A DNA stretch of 57,316 nt from Candidatus Aalborgicola lynettensis (GTDB lineage Bacteria; Pseudomonadota; Gammaproteobacteria; Burkholderiales; Burkholderiaceae_C). Position numbers and translations under genes: made by a program. Positions 54,073-57,316 of this stretch are shown here, piece by piece (position 1 is the stretch's first letter; each line of letters opens with the position of its first letter). The notes under the pieces were generated by a model, which did not search any database, had not been told where the DNA came from, and saw only the letters and a list, made by a program, of their open reading frames with translations. The DNA is taken from assembly GCA_016719405.1 (NCBI GenBank), contig JADJZE010000026.1, positions 1 to 57,316 on the forward strand, read 5' to 3'.

Positions 54073-54555
54073 ATGGAAATGCAATGGACCAGAACCGGTA
54101 CCACCTGTTGTGCTGCGCTGCTGCTTGTGGGGCAATTTGCCTGTACTTCAACGCCTACCCAGGGCTTGCTGAAACCACCCGACGCAGTGGAAAAAAGCCA
54201 CGCTGTGGCCGTCACACCGAACCTGCTGGCTGCAACCAGCTGGACGGCCTTTGCCATTGACGGTGTGGCAGAAGTGTTGAGCCCCAAGCCGAGGCTGCGC
54301 TGGGATTTGTCGCAGCGGTTTTCGGGTACGGGTGGGTGCAATGCGTTTGGTGGCGCGTCTGTCGTTGGCCTTGATAGCCTGCGCCTGGGGCCACTGGCTG
54401 CCACTGGCAAAGCGTGTGTGACCTTGCCGGGCGCACAGGAAGATATGTTCTTCAGGGCGCTGGAGCTTACGCGCAAAGCGCGACTGGAGGGCGAACAACT
54501 GGTTTTTCTGGATGCCAGCGGCAAACCCCTGCTGCGCTTTTTACCGGGCAATTGA
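54073..54555 (+). CDS. META/HslJ domain lipoprotein
   Basis: 160 aa. Lipoprotein signal with lipobox-like VGQFAC at about residue 19-24. The META domain reads LLAATSWTAFAIDG, LSQRFSGTGGCNAFGG and LRLGPLAATGKACV, then PGAQEDMFFRAL, as in HslJ/META proteins of stress response. Its last 15 nt overlap the end of the lipoprotein gene on the other strand. Confidence 0.88.
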   Translation: MEMQWTRTGTTCCAALLLVGQFACTSTPTQGLLKPPDAVEKSHAVAVTPNLLAATSWTAFAIDGVAEVLSPKPRLRWDLSQRFSGTGGCNAFGGASVVGLDSLRLGPLAATGKACVTLPGAQEDMFFRALELTRKARLEGEQLVFLDASGKPLLRFLPGN

Positions 54556-55125
54556 AGGGGGTGGGGGCACCATGGACGGGCCGACATCCTGCAAGGGCCC
54601 CAGCGGGTTGGTGTGCACCTCCAGGTCGTGCACGATGGGCTGACCACCCCAGGTGCGGTACACCACCACATCATTGACCAACAGGATCAGTGCGTTGAAG
54701 CGCCAGCCACTGGTTTCGGTGCGGCGCGTGAAGTTGAAAAAATCCGCCCAGAAATTGCCGGTGCGTTCCTTGATGATGTGGGCGACGCTGACATCCCACC
54801 CGCGGCAAGCGTCCCGTGCCTCGATACAGCGCACAATGCCGGGGTCCAGGTCTTCCTTGCCAATAGCGCTGCCGTTGACAACCCGCTTGAGGATGTCGGC
54901 ATAGGTCAGTATCAGCGTGTTGGGCTGCTTGATGGGGTCGATTCCCAGGCCCGACAGCGTAGACACGTCACTCTGCATGGGCACCAGGGACTCCACTGCC
55001 TTGCGGGCGTCATCAAAATGCTGGAATGTGGGTGACTCGGTCTTGGTTTTGGGTAGCATAGACGCGCACCCCACCAGCGCCGTGATGGGCAACAGGCGCA
55101 AAATGTGGGCAATGGTCCAGTGCAT
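54541..55125 (-). CDS. Hypothetical lipoprotein
   Basis: 194 aa from ATG 55125, which begins a signal with lipobox ITALVGC; the open frame further upstream runs through the tRNA gene and is not used. The middle contains CRGWDVSVAHIIKERTGNFW and WRFNALILLVNDVVVYRTWGGQ. No family recognised. It lies just 3' of a tRNA-Leu terminator. Confidence 0.85.
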   Translation of the reverse strand: MHWTIAHILRLLPITALVGCASMLPKTKTESPTFQHFDDARKAVESLVPMQSDVSTLSGLGIDPIKQPNTLILTYADILKRVVNGSAIGKEDLDPGIVRCIEARDACRGWDVSVAHIIKERTGNFWADFFNFTRRTETSGWRFNALILLVNDVVVYRTWGGQPIVHDLEVHTNPLGPLQDVGPSMVPPPPSIAR

Positions 55126-55164
55126 GCGCAAAACGATAGCACCGTTTTCACGGGGCCAAAGAAA

Positions 55165-55194
55165 AAGCCAGACTGTTTTGCAACAATCTGGCTT
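55165..55194 (-). terminator. Terminator of the tRNA-Leu transcript
   Basis: Inverted repeat AAGCCAGA (55165-55172) and TCTGGCTT (55187-55194), T-rich on the minus strand. It lies 6 nt past the tRNA 3' end. Confidence 0.8.
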
Positions 55195-55199
55195 ATCTG

Positions 55200-55284
55200 T
55201 GGTGCCCGGGGCCGGAATCGAACCGGCACGCCTTGCGGCGCGGGATTTTGAGTCCCGTGCGTCTACCAATTCCACCACCCGGGC
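55200..55284 (-). tRNA. tRNA-Leu (anticodon CAA)
   Basis: 85 nt with CCA and a long variable arm (CGCCGCAAGGCG), as in class II tRNAs. Acceptor stem GCCCGGG/CCCGGGC, anticodon arm CGGGA-CTCAAAA-TCCCG with anticodon CAA, T-arm GGTTCGATTCC. All arms are intact. Confidence 0.94.
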
Positions 55285-55323
55285 GACGCAAAATCAAGAC
55301 CCGAATTATGGCACATTTAAGAC

Positions 55324-56226
55324 ATGAACTACCCCACTCTTGAAGACGCAATCGGAAAAACCCCTTTGGTGGCTTTGCAGCGCATCGGTGCCGCCCACCA
55401 CGCAAGCCGCGACACCGTGGTGCTGGCCAAGCTGGAAGGCAATAACCCGGCGGGTTCGGTCAAAGACCGTCCCGCCCTGTCCATGATTCGGCGGGCCGAG
55501 GAACGTGGCGAGATCAAGCCTGGCGATACGCTGGTGGAGGCCACTTCTGGCAACACCGGCATTGCCCTGGCCATGGCAGCCGCCATCAAGGGTTACCGCA
55601 TGGTGCTCATCATGCCGGAGGACTTGTCCATTGAGCGTGTACAAACCATGAAAGCCTTTGGTGCGGAACTGATCCTGACGCCCAAGAGCGGTGGCATGGA
55701 ATACGCACGCGACCTGGCCGAGCAAATGAAGCGCGACGGCAAAGGGTATGTGCTGGACCAGTTTGCCAATATGGACAACCCGCGTATCCACTTCGAGACC
55801 ACCGGCCCCGAGATCTGGCAAGACACGCACGGCAAGGTCACCCACTTTGTCAGCGCCATGGGTACCACCGGCACCATTACCGGCGTGTCACAGTTCTTGA
55901 AACAAAAGAACCCGTCCATCCGTATCATCGGCGCCCAGCCGTCCGAGGGCTCGCGCATACCCGGCATCCGCAAGTGGCCGCAGGAGTATTTGCCCAAAAT
56001 TTATGACCCTTCCAACGTCGATGAACTGGTGTACGTGAGCCAGGCAGATGCCGAAGACATGTGCCGCCGACTGGCCCGCGAGGAAGGCATTTTTGCCGGC
56101 ATATCGGCCGCGGGTGCATGCTGGGTGGCGCAGGAAATTGCCCGCCGCGAGGCCAATGCCACCATCGTGTTTATTGTTTGCGACCGGGGTGACCGGTATC
56201 TTTCCACCGGTGTTTTTCCGGCGTAA
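55324..56226 (+). CDS. cysM: Cysteine synthase B
   Basis: 300 aa. LEDAIGKTPLVAL, NNPAGSVKDRPALSMI (PLP lysine in SVKDR), EATSGNTGIALAMAAAIKGY, TTGTITGVSQFL and a final GDRYLSTGVF are the CysM signature; the AGSVKDRPA form separates it from CysK. Makes cysteine from O-acetylserine and sulfide or thiosulfate. Starts 40 nt after the tRNA-Leu 5' end on the other strand. Followed by repeat copy F. Confidence 0.94.
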   Translation: MNYPTLEDAIGKTPLVALQRIGAAHHASRDTVVLAKLEGNNPAGSVKDRPALSMIRRAEERGEIKPGDTLVEATSGNTGIALAMAAAIKGYRMVLIMPEDLSIERVQTMKAFGAELILTPKSGGMEYARDLAEQMKRDGKGYVLDQFANMDNPRIHFETTGPEIWQDTHGKVTHFVSAMGTTGTITGVSQFLKQKNPSIRIIGAQPSEGSRIPGIRKWPQEYLPKIYDPSNVDELVYVSQADAEDMCRRLAREEGIFAGISAAGACWVAQEIARREANATIVFIVCDRGDRYLSTGVFPA

Positions 56227-56230
56227 TTAC

Positions 56231-56292
56231 AAGCCAAATATGCCGTTTACGACCGCCAGACAAGCGCAAGAAGCTACTATTTTTATAGCATA
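56231..56292 (+). repeat. Dispersed intergenic repeat, copy F
   Basis: 5 nt after cysM. CAAGCCAAATATGCCGTTTA, then CAAGCGCAAGAAGCTACTA and TTATAGCATAA follow the family pattern, less exact than copies C and D. Confidence 0.55.
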
Positions 56293-56299
56293 AGGGTTT

Positions 56300-56851
56300 A
56301 TGACCACTGCCTACCAATTTTGCCCGCAGTGCGCCACGCCGCTGGCCCTGATCACCCAGGCGGAAGACGGCGGCGACAAAGAGCGCCTGCGCTGCCCGGC
56401 CTGCGGTTTTACCCACTGGAACAACCCCACCCCGGTGCTGGCCGCCATCGTGGAGTACGAGGGAAAAATTCTGTTGGCCCGCAACGCGGCCTGGCCCGGC
56501 AAGATGTATGCGCTGATCACCGGCTTTATGGAAGCCGGGGAGACGCCGCAGGAGGGCATCATGCGCGAGATTGCGGAAGAAACCAATCTGGCCACCGACG
56601 CTTTGAACCTGGTCGGCGTGTACGACTTCCAGCGCATGAACCAGGTCATCATTGCCTACCACGCCCAGTGCCATGGCACGGTGCGCCTGTCGCCCGAGCT
56701 GGTGGACTACCGGCTGTATGCACCGCAAGACGTGAAATGCTGGCCCGCAGGCACCGGCTACGCCATGGCCGACTTTTTGCGTGCACGTGGTTTTGATCCG
56801 GAATTCATCGACCCGGTGTGGCGACATGACGCACCCAGGTCCAGCACCTAA
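56300..56851 (+). CDS. NUDIX hydrolase with N-terminal zinc ribbon
   Basis: 183 aa. The zinc ribbon has FCPQCATPL and RCPACGFTHWNNP (two CxxC pairs). The Nudix box reads GFMEAGETPQEGIMREIAEETNL (G-x5-E-x7-REx2EEx1) with all catalytic Glu present. The layout is like NudC-type or short zinc-NUDIX proteins acting on NAD-like or nucleotide substrates. The precise substrate is not shown. A few nt separate it from tusA. Confidence 0.92.
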   Translation: MTTAYQFCPQCATPLALITQAEDGGDKERLRCPACGFTHWNNPTPVLAAIVEYEGKILLARNAAWPGKMYALITGFMEAGETPQEGIMREIAEETNLATDALNLVGVYDFQRMNQVIIAYHAQCHGTVRLSPELVDYRLYAPQDVKCWPAGTGYAMADFLRARGFDPEFIDPVWRHDAPRSST

Positions 56852-56879
56852 AATCAGGCCAACGCCAGAAAGTGACCGT

Positions 56880-57107
56880 ATGCACATCGACAAAGAAATT
56901 GACACCCGTGGCCTGCATTGCCCGCTGCCCATCTTGAAGGCCAAAAAAGCCCTGGCCGACATGGTGAGCGGCGAAGTGCTGAAAGTGGTTTCCACCGATG
57001 CCGGTTCGGTGCGCGACTTTCAGGCCTTTGCCAAGCAAACCGGCAACGAGCTGATTGACCAGCAGACTGAGGGTGAGGACTTCATTCATGTGATGCGTCG
57101 GCGCTGA
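56880..57107 (+). CDS. tusA: TusA family sulfurtransferase
   Basis: 75 aa from ATG 56880. DTRGLHCPLPILKAKKAL carries the CPxP motif with the sulfur-carrying Cys, and FQAFAKQTGNEL is the second conserved block. TusA passes sulfur in tRNA thiolation and other routes. It begins 28 nt after the NUDIX stop in the same direction; with cysM nearby the area is enriched in sulfur metabolism, but the link is circumstantial. A GTCCCC/GGGGAC hairpin (57111-57130) lies just after it without a T run. Confidence 0.93.
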   Translation: MHIDKEIDTRGLHCPLPILKAKKALADMVSGEVLKVVSTDAGSVRDFQAFAKQTGNELIDQQTEGEDFIHVMRRR

Positions 57108-57255
57108 GCGGTCCCCCTCGTGCAGGGGACTGACGTGCTGGCCTGAATCTGTATGTGCGTGGGCGCACAGACGCCGATTCCCTGGTCGGGTATTCTGCGA
57201 AAGCAAGTCGCGAGACGCGATCACTTTGCATTTTTTACCTACAGGAACCAACACA

Positions 57256-57316
57256 ATGTCTAAACGGGATGTCTATATTGAGAGCATGAAGCTCAAACTC
57301 GACGAATTGAATGCCA
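57256..57316 (+). CDS. Partial gene at the window edge, coiled-coil type
   Basis: Only 20 codons are present: MSKRDVYIESMKLKLDELNA. The start has ACAGGAACC 6 nt upstream. The heptad-like pattern matches short coiled-coil hypothetical proteins (MSKRDAYVEKMKAQLDEWNAEID-like, from memory). The rest lies outside the window. Confidence 0.6.
   Translation, partial: MSKRDVYIESMKLKLDELNA

Noticed and set aside
57111..57169. Two small hairpins after tusA (GTCCCC/GGGGAC and TGTGCG/CGCACA)
   Set aside because: Neither is followed by a T run and the stems are only 6 bp; not enough for a terminator or regulator call.

Overview
The window reads as chromosomal DNA of a betaproteobacterium, most likely of the family Comamonadaceae (Rhodoferax/Polaromonas-like). 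This is inferred from the dusB-fis-purH order, high-GC codon use, the housekeeping genes on the right, and an intergenic repeat of a kind I recall from comamonad genomes. No database search was possible.

Layout. (1) 1-7330 is a graveyard of an old mobile element: a large serine recombinase, two ParB/RepB-like proteins, a DUF3987 (YfjI-like) protein, an Mrr-type nuclease and a GmrSD-type (DUF262/DUF1524) nuclease. All are broken by frameshifts and stops but still readable. (2) 7331-17073 is a younger, mostly intact accessory island. A leftward phage-like set holds an HTH protein, a small unknown protein, a BRO-N antirepressor, a RecA-like P-loop ATPase and a DUF669-like protein. A divergent rightward set holds an HTH antitoxin, a PIN toxin, an unrecognised 750-aa protein, a small protein, DUF2924, a serine recombinase with one frameshift, and two related HTH proteins. 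The two regions meet inside one reading frame at about 7330. (3) 17358-27730 is a tightly packed leftward run headed by a TetR regulator: HlyD, FtsX-like permease and ABC ATPase (MacAB-like efflux), cytochrome b561, a class II-type cytochrome c, a small membrane protein, a beta-CASP hydrolase, a LOG protein, an LpxR-like deacylase and an OprM/NodT outer membrane channel. (4) 28241-57316 is ordinary chromosome: tRNA-Met, M61 peptidase, dsbC, a ubiH-like gene, a 7TM-DISM/GGDEF protein, ychF, an iron-uptake fbpABC locus interrupted by a toxin-antitoxin pair, a small nuclease-like gene between two hairpins, yqaA, dusB-fis-purH, xthA, folA, thyA, a malic enzyme, a 2Fe-2S reductase, an SDR protein, an HD-GYP regulator, PAP2 and META proteins, tRNA-Leu, cysM, a NUDIX hydrolase and tusA.

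How the genes work together. The efflux genes of region 3 plus the channel at the end of the run could form one tripartite pump under local TetR control. fbpA, fbpB and fbpC form one ferric-iron importer with Fur-like sites upstream. In the young island the HTH/PIN pair and the 750-aa protein are spaced like one transcription unit, and DUF2924-recombinase-HTH-HTH like another.

The most unusual signals are a possible small mobile cassette at 40567-41423, where two hairpins with different stems share a conserved loop and enclose a nuclease-like gene; the unrecognised 750-aa protein beside a PIN toxin; a ychF gene whose conserved C-terminal coding segment is replaced by a hairpin sequence; and a six-copy repeat family that always sits at the 3' end of a gene. 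Three otherwise good genes (recombinase, ubiH-like, dusB) each carry one single-base change in a short homopolymer, so part of the sequence may contain base-calling errors.
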